Positions 37,325 to 46,520 of a stretch of DNA of 64,000 bases are shown piece by piece. The stretch is from JBCCBV01 sp039033855 (GTDB lineage Bacteria > Planctomycetota > Phycisphaerae > Phycisphaerales > Phycisphaeraceae). Made by a program: the position numbers and the translations under genes. The stretch is from positions 1-64,000 of the forward strand of contig JBCCBV010000007.1 in NCBI GenBank assembly GCA_039033855.1, written 5' to 3'. The notes under the pieces were generated by a model. That model was given only the letters and a program-made list of their open reading frames with translations, was not told the origin of the DNA and made no database searches. Position 1 is the stretch's first letter. The number at the start of each line of letters is the position of its first letter.

Positions 37325-38781
37325 TCGGCGGCCCCGGCCGGGACCAGCCGCACGACCTTGTTCGGCCCGTTGAGCACCACCACGATCGACCCGTCGGGCG
37401 CCGTCACCACGTCGCGCACCCGGCCCAGGTTTCGGACGATCTCTTCGCGTTCGACGACCCGGCCGTCGCGGACGCGCAGGCGTTCGACCACTTGGCCGAC
37501 CAGCCCGCCGGCGAACAGGTCGCCCTCCCAGCCTGGGAACGCTTGGCCGTCGCCGCGGTCGAGCCCGCACACCGCGATCGAAGGCAGCCACCGCATCGTC
37601 GGCGGGATCATGCCCGGCGGGTCGTCCTCGTCCGGCCAGGGCGTCACGAAGCTGCGCCCGTTGTAGTTGATGCCGTGCGAAACGATGGGCCAGCCGTAGT
37701 TCGCCCCCGGGTCGATGCGGTTGAGCTCGTCGCCGCCGCGCGGGCCATGTTCGGTGATCCATAGCGCCCCGGCGTCGGGGTCGAACACCATGCCCTGCGG
37801 GTTGCGGTGGCCGTAGCTCCACGTGCTGGCCATGGCGCCGGGCGTGTCGACAAACGGGTTGTCCTGCGGGATCGAGCCGTCGTCGTTCACCCGGTGGACT
37901 TTGCCCTCGGGCGCGGCGAGGTCTTGCGCCGGGTCGCGCCGGCCGCGGTCGCCGATGGCGATGAACAGGTAGCCTTGCCCGTCGAACACCAGCCGGCAGC
38001 CGTAGTGGACGTGGCCGCGCGCGTATTGACTTTCTGGGACTTCCCAGATCGTTTGTTGATCGACCCATCGGCCGCTCGTGATCTTGCCGCGCACGACCTT
38101 GGTCATGCCCAGGCCTTGGCCGTCTACACGTTGAGGGTCGGCGAAGCTGAGGTAGAGCCAGCCGTTGTCGGCGTAATCGGGGTGCGGTTCGATGTCGAGC
38201 AGCCCGCCCTGACCGCGGTCGCGCACGTCGGGGATGCCGCGCACGGGTGGGCTCAAGTCTTGGCCGTCCCAGACCCGCAACCGGCCGGGCTTCTCGGCCA
38301 CCACCCAGCGCCCGTCGGGCAGGGCGGCAACCGACCACGGCGTTTCCAGGCCGTCCTCAATCATCGTTTCGATGCGGTACCGCTCGTGCTGCGAATCAAT
38401 GACGCCGTCCGCACCCGGCGTTGGGGCGGGTTCACGCTTTTTGCGGTCGCGCTCGCGCAGCTCGTAGATATGGTTGGTCAAGGCCCAGATTTCTTCGTCG
38501 GCGAGCGTTTCGCCGTAGGCCGGCATGCCGAAGTCGGGTTGGCCTTCTTTGGTGGCCAGGAACAAACCTCGGTCGGTGCCGTCGGACAGCCACTCGTCGT
38601 CGAGGAGCGACGTGGCGTTGGCGCCGGCGCCATCGTCCCCGTGGCAGCGGGCGCACTGCTGCGACCAGACCTCGTTGACGTTGAAGTCGGCGTGCGCCGG
38701 GGTGGGCGCGATCCACCACGCCAGCAGGCAACCCAAGGCGACTTTCAGCGTGACCCGAACCAGACAAGAGCGATAAACCAT
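37321..38781 (-). CDS. PQQ-dependent sugar dehydrogenase with N-terminal cytochrome c domain
   Basis: A 486-residue exported enzyme. The signal peptide ends near PTPAHA. A c-type haem domain follows (CARCH, about residue 42, then a distal Met region near FGMPAYGE). The six-bladed beta-propeller of the glucose/sorbosone dehydrogenase family has GLETPWSVAALPDGRWVVAE, RGQGGLLDIEPHPDYADNGW, HYGCRLVFDGQGYLFIAIGD, SYGHRNPQGMVFDPDAGAL, EHGPRGGDELNRIDPGANYG and VRDVVTAPDGSIVVVLN. It would oxidise sugars with PQQ and pass electrons to its own haem. ATG 38781 is used. It sits eight bases after the WecA/MraY-like gene and overlaps the prepilin gene. Confidence 0.9.
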   Translation of the reverse strand: MVYRSCLVRVTLKVALGCLLAWWIAPTPAHADFNVNEVWSQQCARCHGDDGAGANATSLLDDEWLSDGTDRGLFLATKEGQPDFGMPAYGETLADEEIWALTNHIYELRERDRKKREPAPTPGADGVIDSQHERYRIETMIEDGLETPWSVAALPDGRWVVAEKPGRLRVWDGQDLSPPVRGIPDVRDRGQGGLLDIEPHPDYADNGWLYLSFADPQRVDGQGLGMTKVVRGKITSGRWVDQQTIWEVPESQYARGHVHYGCRLVFDGQGYLFIAIGDRGRRDPAQDLAAPEGKVHRVNDDGSIPQDNPFVDTPGAMASTWSYGHRNPQGMVFDPDAGALWITEHGPRGGDELNRIDPGANYGWPIVSHGINYNGRSFVTPWPDEDDPPGMIPPTMRWLPSIAVCGLDRGDGQAFPGWEGDLFAGGLVGQVVERLRVRDGRVVEREEIVRNLGRVRDVVTAPDGSIVVVLNGPNKVVRLVPAGAAE

Positions 38782-38789
38782 GCCCGAGC

Positions 38790-39971
38790 TTAGCCGTCTG
38801 TCGGGCGCCCGGCCGGTGTTTCGGGCACGGGTTCCGGCCCGGGCTTGCGCTTGCGATGGGCGCCGTGCTCGAGGATCGCCAGCGCCAGCAGGGCGGCGAA
38901 GGCCTGAGCCCCGACCCCCCACGCCTGCCAGGGTTCGAGCGAGCCGATCAGCACGCCCCCGCCCGCCGTCGCCGTGGCCAGGCAGACGATCACGCCCACG
39001 GCCCTTCGTTTGGACAAGCCCAGCCGCACCAGCCGGTGCGAAAGGTGGTTGTGGTCGCCCACCAACGGGCTCTTGCCCGCCCGCAGCCGGACCAGCGTGA
39101 CCGACACGCAGTCGTACAGCGGCACCGCCAGGATGAGGGCCGGCGCCAGCAGCGCGTACCACCGCGGCGAGGCGTCGCCCGTGCCTTGCGAATCGAAATA
39201 CGTCAGCCGCATCGCCAGCCACGCCAGGGCCAGGCCGAGCGGCAGCGCCCCCGAGTCGCCGAAAAACAGCCGGGCCGGCGGCGCGTTGAAGACCAGCACG
39301 CCCAGCGTCGCCCCGGCCAGCAGGCTCGCCACGAGCGCCACCCACCACTGGCCTTGCAAGCCCGCCGCGATGGCGAAGGCCGCCGCTGCCACCGCCGCCA
39401 CGCCGCCGGTCAGCCCGTCCATGTTGTCCAGGAAGTTCATGGCGTTGGTGATGACCACCACCCACGCCATCGACAGCCCGGCCGACAGCGCCCACCCCGC
39501 GGGGCCCCAGGCGTCGAGCGCGGTCAGCGCCCGCGTCTGGCCGACCAGCACGATGAGCGCTGCGGCGGCGAGTTGCGCCGCCAGCTTCCCCCAAGGGCCC
39601 AGACCCCGGCGGTCGTCAATCCACCCCACGGCGAAGAGCCCGAGCCAGGCGCCCAGCAATGCCATGCCTTGCACGCGCACGTTGGCCAGGTCGACCAGCA
39701 GTGCGACGGGGTCGCCACCTCCGTAGACGGCGTAGGCGATCGACGCACCTAGCTCCGGGCCCAGGATGAGCACCAGAGCCGCGGGCAGCACGAAGCCGGT
39801 GAGCAGCGCCACGCCCCCGGTATTCGGCACACGGCGGGCGTCGAGCTTGTGAGCCTCTTGCCCGGCCCGGTCGGTCCATCCCCGCTTGCGCGAACCGTGC
39901 ACCAGCCCCCACGCCACCGGCATGGCAACGCCCAGCCCAACCGCGATCGCTGCAAAGCACCACCCAACCAT
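38790..39971 (-). CDS. WecA/MraY-type polyprenyl-phosphate sugar-1-phosphate transferase
   Basis: A 393-residue polytopic membrane enzyme, about 10-11 helices. It has EAHKLDARRVPNTGGVAL (family entry motif), VGWIDDRRGLGPWGKLAAQL, the Asp-rich NAMNFLDNMDGLTGG, FFGDSGALPLGLALAW, and the cytoplasmic His cluster GDHNHLSHRLVRLG. These enzymes move a sugar-1-phosphate from UDP-sugar to undecaprenyl phosphate and start glycan chains such as O-antigen or exopolysaccharide. The absence of peptidoglycan genes nearby favours the WecA type. It could prime the glycan built by the many glycosyltransferases in this window. ATG 39971. Confidence 0.9.
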   Translation of the reverse strand: MVGWCFAAIAVGLGVAMPVAWGLVHGSRKRGWTDRAGQEAHKLDARRVPNTGGVALLTGFVLPAALVLILGPELGASIAYAVYGGGDPVALLVDLANVRVQGMALLGAWLGLFAVGWIDDRRGLGPWGKLAAQLAAAALIVLVGQTRALTALDAWGPAGWALSAGLSMAWVVVITNAMNFLDNMDGLTGGVAAVAAAAFAIAAGLQGQWWVALVASLLAGATLGVLVFNAPPARLFFGDSGALPLGLALAWLAMRLTYFDSQGTGDASPRWYALLAPALILAVPLYDCVSVTLVRLRAGKSPLVGDHNHLSHRLVRLGLSKRRAVGVIVCLATATAGGGVLIGSLEPWQAWGVGAQAFAALLALAILEHGAHRKRKPGPEPVPETPAGRPTDG

Positions 39972-40049
39972 GCCGCGAGCCTAGCCCATCCCGGGCCGCT
40001 CCCGTGCTGACCGGCGCCTCGTCTGCGCGGGCGACCGGCCGACCCGGCT

Positions 40050-41948
40050 ATGGTTGGCCTCGTGCGCAGCGTTGCCCTGTGGTTTTGGAAGATGGCGCCG
40101 GCCAACCCGATGGCCGTGCGCATCGTCGCGGGCGGCGGGCGTCGGCCCCGGCACTTGGCTGTACGCCTGGCGTACCTGGGGCTGCTCATCTTGATGCTGG
40201 TGCTGGCGTTCCTGTTTCAGGGCGTCAGCGGCGGCGGCTCGCTCGACGAGCTCAGCCGGGCCGGGGCGTCGGTGTTGACGGTGATCGCCTACGCGCAGGT
40301 CGTATTGATCTGTGTCGTGGCGCCGGTGTTCATGGCCGGGGCCATCGCGTCCGAACAATCCGGCAAGACCTACAGCATCCTGCTGGCCACGCCGATGTCC
40401 GGGCTGCAGATCGTGCTCGGCTCGCTGCTGGGCCGGCTGGCGTTCGTCTACGCGCTGCTGCTGTCGGGCCTGCCGTTGTTCGCGGTGCTGCTGCTGCTGG
40501 GCGGCGCGCCGGCGAGTTCGGCGGGGGCCAGCTTCGCCGTGGCCGCCACGACCGCAACCTTTGTGGGCGCTTTGGCCGTGGCCATGTCGGTGCTCCGCGC
40601 CGCGGGGCGCAAGGCGGTGTTCGGCTTCGTGCTGGTGATGGTGGGGTACCTGGCGGTGGTCTTTGCCATCGACGAGTTTTTGGTCCGTCCATCGGCACGG
40701 GGCACGGCGTGGGAGGGCCACACCACCTGGCTCACCCCGTTGCACCCGCTGCTGGCGGTGCGTTCGAGCCTTGCATCGACCGGCTACGCGCCGCCGCCCG
40801 CCGAGCTCCTGGCCGGCCTGTCCGGGCTGGTGCGCTGGTACCTGGGCCGGCCCGTGCTGGCCCACGTGACGCTGGGGTGGATCGCCAGCGGCGTCATTGT
40901 TTTGGCGTCGGGCGTGGCGGTGCGCTGGGTCGAGCAGGCGACGCTCGGACGGGCCCGCGGCCGTGGCCTGCGCGGGCGCTTGAACCTGCCTGCCCAGGCC
41001 GTGTCCATCGGCGCCAAGAACCCGGTGGCCTGGCGCGAGGTCCGCGCCCGCGGCGCGGGCTGGCCCGCCTGGCTGTTGCGTTATGGCGTGCCCGTCTTGG
41101 CCGTGCTCGGCGCCGGCGCCTTGCTGCTGAGCTACCACTTCGATCCCTACTGGTCGCGCACCGCGGTCACGCTGTCGGCCGAAGAGCCGCACCAGCCTTT
41201 TTTGCGCGGTCTGGCCACGTTGCTGACCGCCGAGGTCGTGCTGGTGGCGCTGCTCGCGGCGTACCTGGCGGCCGGCTCGGTCAGCAAAGAGCGTGAAGAC
41301 GGCACGCTCGACCTGCTGCTGACCACGCCGATTACGCCCCGGCAATACGTCTGGGGCAAGCTGCGGGGGATGCTGGCGTCGCTGTTCGCCATGCTCGCCG
41401 CGCCGGTGCTGACGCTGGCGATGCTGGCCGTGTACACCGCGGTGGGGGCGGCGCAGGGCTGGCCGCAAGCGAGCTATCGCGTGGTGTCGAGCCAGCTCGG
41501 CGTGGTGACCCAGGCGCCGTTGATCGCGTTCGAGGCGCCGGTGGTTGCGGCGTTGTCGCTGGCGCCGTTCATCGCGTTGTGCGTGGCCGTGGGCATGTAC
41601 TGGTCGGTGCGCAGCAAGGGCGTGTTTACCGCGCTCGCCGGCACGCTGACGGTGCTGGGGTTGATCGTCGGGACGATCGGGCTCATCGGCTGGGGCACGC
41701 GCTCTTTGGATGTGATCGGCCCGGGCGTGAACGCCGCCAGCCCGCTGACGCAGATGCTGTTGGCCACCCGCCCGTCCGAGTTGTTCGAGCCCTTCGCCGG
41801 CGACGAGGGCCAGCGTCGCTTCGCCCGGTTTACCGCTGGGCTGGGCGCTTCGATTGGCGCACTGGGCTTCGGCCTGGCCGTGTGGTCGCTCCTGGCGGGG
41901 CTGGTTTCGGGCTTCGATCACACCGTTCGGCGGTTGTCGGGCCGATAA
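40050..41948 (+). CDS. ABC-2 type transporter permease (orphan)
   Basis: A 632-residue membrane protein with two similar halves. Each has a long hydrophobic run of about six helices and the ABC-2 permease pattern: GAIASEQSGKTYSILLATPM in the first half and GSVSKEREDGTLDLLLTTPI, followed by QYVWGKLRGMLASLFAML, in the second. The repeated E-x-x-(S/D)-G-T-x-x-x-L-L-x-T-P motif is typical of Gld-type/ABC-2 permeases. Substrate unknown. No ATP-binding subunit is adjacent, so its partner must be elsewhere. ATG 40050 is used; ATG 40092 (MAPANPMAV) is possible. Confidence 0.8.
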   Translation: MVGLVRSVALWFWKMAPANPMAVRIVAGGGRRPRHLAVRLAYLGLLILMLVLAFLFQGVSGGGSLDELSRAGASVLTVIAYAQVVLICVVAPVFMAGAIASEQSGKTYSILLATPMSGLQIVLGSLLGRLAFVYALLLSGLPLFAVLLLLGGAPASSAGASFAVAATTATFVGALAVAMSVLRAAGRKAVFGFVLVMVGYLAVVFAIDEFLVRPSARGTAWEGHTTWLTPLHPLLAVRSSLASTGYAPPPAELLAGLSGLVRWYLGRPVLAHVTLGWIASGVIVLASGVAVRWVEQATLGRARGRGLRGRLNLPAQAVSIGAKNPVAWREVRARGAGWPAWLLRYGVPVLAVLGAGALLLSYHFDPYWSRTAVTLSAEEPHQPFLRGLATLLTAEVVLVALLAAYLAAGSVSKEREDGTLDLLLTTPITPRQYVWGKLRGMLASLFAMLAAPVLTLAMLAVYTAVGAAQGWPQASYRVVSSQLGVVTQAPLIAFEAPVVAALSLAPFIALCVAVGMYWSVRSKGVFTALAGTLTVLGLIVGTIGLIGWGTRSLDVIGPGVNAASPLTQMLLATRPSELFEPFAGDEGQRRFARFTAGLGASIGALGFGLAVWSLLAGLVSGFDHTVRRLSGR

Positions 41949-42043
41949 CCCGGGCCCTGCCGGGTCGCGGGGTCGATCCGCCCGTCCGCGCACGGGGGCA
42001 AGTCGACGGCCGCCCGCTGCGCCTCGCGGCGAACCCGCCGGCG

Positions 42044-42058
42044 ACCGATATAGTCGGT
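42044..42058 (+). promoter_or_regulatory. Palindrome over a possible -10 box upstream of sthA
   Basis: ACCGA (42044-42048) and TCGGT (42054-42058) flank TATAG. The overlapping TATAGT (42049-42054) matches the -10 consensus at 5 of 6 positions. No -35 box is visible at 16-18 bases. The arrangement would suit a repressor that covers the promoter, about 100 bases before the start. Confidence 0.3.
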
Positions 42059-42156
42059 ACATCCGCGCAAAACGGGCGCCCGGTTCGCAACCGCCGGATC
42101 GGCGTTGTTGCGAGCCCCGCCCCGCGCTCTTTGTCCACGCCCGTGGAAGGACCGTC

Positions 42157-43644
42157 ATGAAGCACTACGACTGCGTGATCATCGGCACCGGCCCGGCCGG
42201 CCAAAAGGCCGCCATCCAGGCCTCGAAGCTCGGCAAGCGCGTGGCCATTGTCGAGCGCAGCAACGTGCTCGGCGGCGCCCAGGTCAACACCGGCACCATC
42301 CCGTCCAAGGCCCTGCGCGAGGCCGTGCTCCACCTCACCGGCGCCAACAAGCGCGGGCTGTTCGGCGAGTCGTACCGCGTCAAGAAAGACATCACCATCT
42401 CCGACTTGATCTCGGTGTCGCAGCAGGTCATCCGCCACGAGTGGGAGGTCATCCGCGACCAGTTCGAGCGCAACAACGTCGACCTGCTCTGGGGACACGC
42501 CAGCTTCGAGGGGCCGCAACTGGTCCGCATCGACCACGGCGAAGAAAGCGAGTTGATCACCGGCGACAAGTTCCTGATCGGCGTCGGCACCAAGCCCGCA
42601 CGCCCCAAGCACGTGCCCTTCAACGGCACGAGCATCGTGACCTCGTCCGAACTGCTGACCCTCGACCGCTTGCCCAAGACGCTGATCGTGGTCGGCGGCG
42701 GCGTCATCGGCACCGAGTACGCCTGCATCATGGCCACGCTGGGCGTGCGCGTGACGCTGGTCGAAGGCCGTAACCAGGTGCTCGGGTTCCTCGACCAGGA
42801 AATCTCCAACGCCTTCCACTACTTCATGCGCCAGGCCGGCATCACGCTGCGCCTGGGCGAGAAGGTCGAAAAGATCACCGACCTGGCCGCCGACGGCGAG
42901 GTCCAAGCCTCCAAGAACGGCAACGGCCGCGGCCCCACCGTTCAGGCCCAGCTCGAGTCGGGCAAGACCCTCAAGGCCGAAACGCTGCTCTACGCCGTCG
43001 GCCGGCAAGGCGTCTGCGGCGCCCTGCAACTCGAGAACGTCGGCGTGACTTACGACGACCGCGAACGCCTGCGCGTTAACGCTCACTACCAGACCCTCAC
43101 CATGCACGGCGTCGAAGACACGGAAGACGGCAAGCCCGGCGAGCCCCGCGTGGTCGAGCACGTTTACGCCGCCGGCGACGTCATCGGCTTCCCCGCGCTC
43201 GCGTCCACCAGCATGGAGCAGGGCCGCCGCGCCATCTGCCACGCCTTTGCCTGCGAGGTCGAGGCCTGGAACCAGGAGCTGTTCCCCTACGGCATCTACG
43301 CCGTGCCCGAAATCAGCATGGTCGGCAAGACCGAAGAGCAGCTCACCGAAGAGGGCATCCCCTACGAGGCCGGCATGGCCCACTACGACGAGCTCGCCCG
43401 CGGCCAGCTCCTGGGCGACCGCACCGGTATGCTCAAGCTGCTGATCCACCAGGACACCAAAGAGATTCTGGGCGTGCACACCATCGGCACCGACGCCACC
43501 GAGCTGATCCACATCGGCCAGGCGGTGATGGCGCTGGGCGGCAAGGCCGACTTCTTCATCAACAACGTGTTCAACTTCCCCACGCTGGCCGAGGCGTACA
43601 AGGTCGCGGCGTACAACGGGCTGAACAAGCTCGCGCACGTGTGA
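42157..43644 (+). CDS. sthA: Soluble pyridine nucleotide transhydrogenase
   Basis: A 495-residue flavoprotein of the two-dinucleotide-binding-domain family. The FAD motif is CVIIGTGPAGQKAAIQASKL (about residues 6-25). The segment GGAQVNTGTIPSKALREAV lacks the redox-active disulfide of lipoamide dehydrogenases, the mark of SthA. A second nucleotide motif is IVVGGGVIGTEYACIMATLG, and the C-terminal interface domain contains IYAVPEISMVGKTEEQL. SthA balances NADPH and NADH. A strong Shine-Dalgarno (AAGGA, 42147-42151) precedes ATG 42157. An Asn/Lys-rich insert (SKNGNGRGPTVQAQ, about 250-262) is a small oddity. Confidence 0.92.
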   Translation: MKHYDCVIIGTGPAGQKAAIQASKLGKRVAIVERSNVLGGAQVNTGTIPSKALREAVLHLTGANKRGLFGESYRVKKDITISDLISVSQQVIRHEWEVIRDQFERNNVDLLWGHASFEGPQLVRIDHGEESELITGDKFLIGVGTKPARPKHVPFNGTSIVTSSELLTLDRLPKTLIVVGGGVIGTEYACIMATLGVRVTLVEGRNQVLGFLDQEISNAFHYFMRQAGITLRLGEKVEKITDLAADGEVQASKNGNGRGPTVQAQLESGKTLKAETLLYAVGRQGVCGALQLENVGVTYDDRERLRVNAHYQTLTMHGVEDTEDGKPGEPRVVEHVYAAGDVIGFPALASTSMEQGRRAICHAFACEVEAWNQELFPYGIYAVPEISMVGKTEEQLTEEGIPYEAGMAHYDELARGQLLGDRTGMLKLLIHQDTKEILGVHTIGTDATELIHIGQAVMALGGKADFFINNVFNFPTLAEAYKVAAYNGLNKLAHV

Positions 43645-43667
43645 GGCGGCGTCTCCAGCGGGTCGTA

Positions 43668-43695
43668 TTGCCGAACCGGGGCCGATCGCCATAAT
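43668..43695 (+). promoter_or_regulatory. Possible promoter of rpiB
   Basis: TTGCCG (43668-43673) and CATAAT (43690-43695, 5 of 6 to the -10 consensus) are separated by 16 bases, about 88 bases before the rpiB start. The -35 matches at 4 of 6. Confidence 0.4.
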
Positions 43696-43782
43696 GCCGG
43701 CCGGCCGGGCCGCGTGGTGCGGCGCTTGGCCACGCCCGCGGGCTGCGGTTCAGCCCTGTTTTTCGCCTCGGAGCCTACGGGC

Positions 43783-44232
43783 ATGAAGATCGCCGTCGCC
43801 TGCGACCACGGGGGGTTCGACCTCAAAGAGCCGGTCAAGGCCGTGCTGGCCGGCCTCGGGCACGAGGTGCTCGACCTGGGTGCCCACGAGTTGGACCCGC
43901 AGGACGACTTCCCCGACTTCGCCCGCTACATCGGCCAGGCCCTGCAGCACAAGCAGGCCGAGCGTGGCGTGCTCCTGTGCGGGTCGGGCGTCGGCGCCGC
44001 CATCGCCGCCACCAAAATGACCGGCGTGCGGGCCTCGGTCTGCCACGACGTCTACTCCGCCCGGCAAGGCGTCGAACACGACGACATGAACGTCCTGTGC
44101 CTGGGCGCCCGCATCGTCGGCAGCCGTCTGGCCGAAGAGCTGGTCAAGGCGTTCGCTTCGGCCAGCTTCGACCCGGGCGAGCGCTTCCAACGCCGGCTCG
44201 AAAAAGTGCTGGCCCTCGAAGCCCACCATTAA
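43783..44232 (+). CDS. rpiB: Ribose-5-phosphate isomerase B
   Basis: A 149-residue RpiB/LacA/LacB enzyme interconverting ribose 5-phosphate and ribulose 5-phosphate. The N-terminus MKIAVACDHGGFDLK carries the phosphate-binding Asp8-His9. The catalytic cysteine is Cys66 in LLCGSGVGAAIAATK, and GVRASVCHDVYSARQGVEHD and NVLCLGARIVG complete the signature. Length is exact for the family. ATG 43783 is used rather than upstream in-frame codons in the leader. Confidence 0.95.
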   Translation: MKIAVACDHGGFDLKEPVKAVLAGLGHEVLDLGAHELDPQDDFPDFARYIGQALQHKQAERGVLLCGSGVGAAIAATKMTGVRASVCHDVYSARQGVEHDDMNVLCLGARIVGSRLAEELVKAFASASFDPGERFQRRLEKVLALEAHH

Positions 44233-44249
44233 GCCGTTGCGCACGGCTT
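44231..44249 (+). terminator. Possible terminator after rpiB
   Basis: AAGCCGT (44231-44237) and ACGGCTT (44243-44249) pair perfectly around a five-base loop, beginning inside the stop codon; only a short T-run follows. A second hairpin (GTACAC 44289-44294 with GTGTAC 44299-44304) lies before the convergent gene's stop and could serve that strand. Confidence 0.4.
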
Positions 44250-44314
44250 TGGCCCGCACGTTTCCCTACGCAAGCGGGTCTTGATGCTGTACACGCAGGT
44301 GTACCGGTGCGCAT

Positions 44315-46342
44315 TCACTCTGTCGGCGCTTCGGCCGTGGCCCCGGCGTCCGACGCATCCACCGCGCCCGGGCGATCGACTTCGGGCAGGCTCTGGCGGA
44401 CCTGGGCGGCTTCCATCCGGCTGGTGGCGTCGTAGAACTCCATGAGCGCCAGCAGGCTGACGGCCGTGGCCTCGATCGGCATGCGGTTGGACCAGAGCGT
44501 TTCGCGCACGCCGCCGAGCGCAAACGCCGGGTCCGCAGCGAGGTAGGCGCCGTCGGGGTCGAGCGTCAGCCGGCCGAGGAACGCCGCGCAAGACGACGCC
44601 GCCAGCGTGGGGCCAAACGCGTCGGGCCCGGCGCCGAGCAGACCGGGTTCGCCCAGCCCTACGGCCACGAATCGCAGCGTCAACGCAGACTTCCAGGTCG
44701 GGTCGATCGCCTGGCCGAACGGAAGCTCGTCGCGATCGAACAGAAAAGCGCCAACCACGTCGCGCGGCGCGTCGTCGGGCGCCCGGTCGATCTGCTGGCC
44801 GAGCACCAGGTTGCGGGTCAGGGCGACCAGCCGCTTGCGCAGGGTGTTGGCCGCCTCGGCTTCGAGGGCCGCGCCGTCGGGCGAGTCCGGATCGACAGGC
44901 CAACGCCGAGCCAGCTCGGCCAGCCAAGGCAGGTCGCGCGCATGCACGCCCGAGGTTTCGAGCTTGCGGGCCAGGTCGCCGGCGATCCGCCCGGCCTGCT
45001 GGGCCGCCTCGGCGTTGCCCGTGCGGTCGGCCCAGGTCCCGAGCGCCGCGGCCACCAGCGCCGCTTCGCCCGGCGAGAAGCCCGACGCGTTGGCCCGCTG
45101 CACCCGCGCCGCCAGGTCGTCGCGCAGGATCGGGTCGCCGCCGAACGGGTGGTCGAGCGACGCCAGCAGGAACACGGCGTCGATGCCCGCCGACTCGCGC
45201 TCGTTCTGACCCGGCAGCAGGGCCGACCAGCGCGCCAAGCCCACGTCGAGCCGGAACCGCAGGTCGTCGAGCGCCGCGGTCTGGAACGCATCCGACGGGT
45301 TGGCCCACTGCAGCGCCTGCCCGGCATAGCGCGACAGCGCCCAGAGCGTGAACGCCGCCGACGCCCGCTCCGAGGTCGGCAGCCGCTCGGACTGGTTCGT
45401 CTGCGGCTGGTACTGGCCGAGGATGACGCCCTCGGAGTCGATGCGTCCCACCAGGTGCCGGCCCTGCTGGCGGATCAGCCGGGTGAGCTCTGCGGCGCCG
45501 AGGAAGTCGCCCGCCCCGGCCGGCCGGCCGCGCTCGAGCACCGCTGCGGGCCGATCGACCCCGCCGCGCGCGGCGTGCCAGGTCTCGAAGGCGAACCAGC
45601 GCCCGCCTTCGCCGACGTCGGTTTGCAGCCGCAGCCGGGCCGACGATTGTTCGAGGTCTTCGCCGCCGAGCATGGCCGCGGTGGGCCAGATGGTGGCGCG
45701 TTCGTTGGTGTCGGGGTTCACGCAGACCAGGCCGTCGCGCCCCGGGTAGGCCGTGCGATACGCGGTGTGCGCCGCATCGCCGGGCGCGGGGTCGAGTCGG
45801 CGGACCGAGTGGGCGACTTCGAGGCTCAGCGAAAACAGGCCGCCGAGCTCTTCGAGCGACCGCGGCTCGACCGGCGGGCCCCCGGCGTCGCGCCGCGCTT
45901 GGGCCATCCGGATCGCCGTGTCTTGCGCCGACGCCAAGGCTTCCACCGTCGCCAGCCGTGCCAGGTCGACCAGGTCGGTGGGCTCGGGGGGTTGATCGAC
46001 AAACCGCTCGGGGTCGGGCCGCCAACGCTCGCCCGAACCGAACACCCGCCCGTCGATCAGCAGCGTCACCCGCACCCCCAGCGCATCGCGCACGCCCCAG
46101 GGCTCGGCCTGGGCCGCGGTTTCGGCCCGGCGGACCCACCGTTCGACCTGGGAGAACAGGTCCAGCAGGCTCGCGCCGTCCATCGGGGCCACGGCCTCGC
46201 GACGGCCGCGCAGCGGGTCGAACCCGTCGCCAGCGTCGATTGGTTCCGCCGTTTGAGCCGACGCCGACACGCCGGTCAGCCATGCCGTGGCGCAGATCAG
46301 CCCCCATCGCCCGCATGTCCGGACGCGCCCACGGCCTCGCAC
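44315..46342 (-). CDS. Large secreted protein of unknown function
   Basis: About 675 residues, not recognised. A signal peptide is likely: basic RGRGRVRTCGR, hydrophobic WGLICATAWLTGV, then SASAQ. The body is predicted almost wholly helical, rich in Ala, Leu, Arg, Asp and Trp, with repeated pairs such as SAAFTLWALSRYAGQALQWA and EAALVAAALGTWADRTGNAE. This resembles alpha/alpha-toroid or TPR-like folds (six-hairpin glycosidase relatives, terpene-cyclase-like) but carries no motif I can name. The start is unsure: GTG 46342 fits the signal peptide; GTG 46381 and ATG 46432 are in frame. The frame also runs to 46546 through the AT-rich promoter region, which is unlikely to be coding. Periplasmic location is inferred. 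Confidence 0.6.
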   Translation of the reverse strand: MRGRGRVRTCGRWGLICATAWLTGVSASAQTAEPIDAGDGFDPLRGRREAVAPMDGASLLDLFSQVERWVRRAETAAQAEPWGVRDALGVRVTLLIDGRVFGSGERWRPDPERFVDQPPEPTDLVDLARLATVEALASAQDTAIRMAQARRDAGGPPVEPRSLEELGGLFSLSLEVAHSVRRLDPAPGDAAHTAYRTAYPGRDGLVCVNPDTNERATIWPTAAMLGGEDLEQSSARLRLQTDVGEGGRWFAFETWHAARGGVDRPAAVLERGRPAGAGDFLGAAELTRLIRQQGRHLVGRIDSEGVILGQYQPQTNQSERLPTSERASAAFTLWALSRYAGQALQWANPSDAFQTAALDDLRFRLDVGLARWSALLPGQNERESAGIDAVFLLASLDHPFGGDPILRDDLAARVQRANASGFSPGEAALVAAALGTWADRTGNAEAAQQAGRIAGDLARKLETSGVHARDLPWLAELARRWPVDPDSPDGAALEAEAANTLRKRLVALTRNLVLGQQIDRAPDDAPRDVVGAFLFDRDELPFGQAIDPTWKSALTLRFVAVGLGEPGLLGAGPDAFGPTLAASSCAAFLGRLTLDPDGAYLAADPAFALGGVRETLWSNRMPIEATAVSLLALMEFYDATSRMEAAQVRQSLPEVDRPGAVDASDAGATAEAPTE

Positions 46343-46399
46343 AGGCCTTCGACGGCCCCTCGCGCCGCCCCGGGGCGACACGCCGGCGTGATCGGACCC

Positions 46400-46505
46400 A
46401 AACCACCCAGATTTTTTCGTTCGTAAAATCATGTGAAATATGTTTTTATGAGAAATGTTCAACTGAAGGCCAGACTTTGCGTCCCCCGGGTTATATTTCG
46501 AGCAG
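46400..46505. promoter_or_regulatory. AT-rich divergent promoter region
   Basis: About 100 bases are markedly AT-rich (T-runs at 46411-46416 and 46443-46447, TATATT at 46492-46497) between the large secreted protein and the 30-residue peptide gene, which point away from each other. This is one of the few AT-rich islands in the window. No -35/-10 pair with proper spacing stands out. Confidence 0.4.
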
Positions 46506-46520
46506 TAACCGGAGTGGACC

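Noticed and set aside
36521..38338. A single 605-residue minus-strand protein joining the prepilin to an upstream Arg/Pro-rich region
   Set aside because: The upstream part is the wrong frame of the sugar dehydrogenase gene. The prepilin starts at the GTG overlapping that gene's stop.
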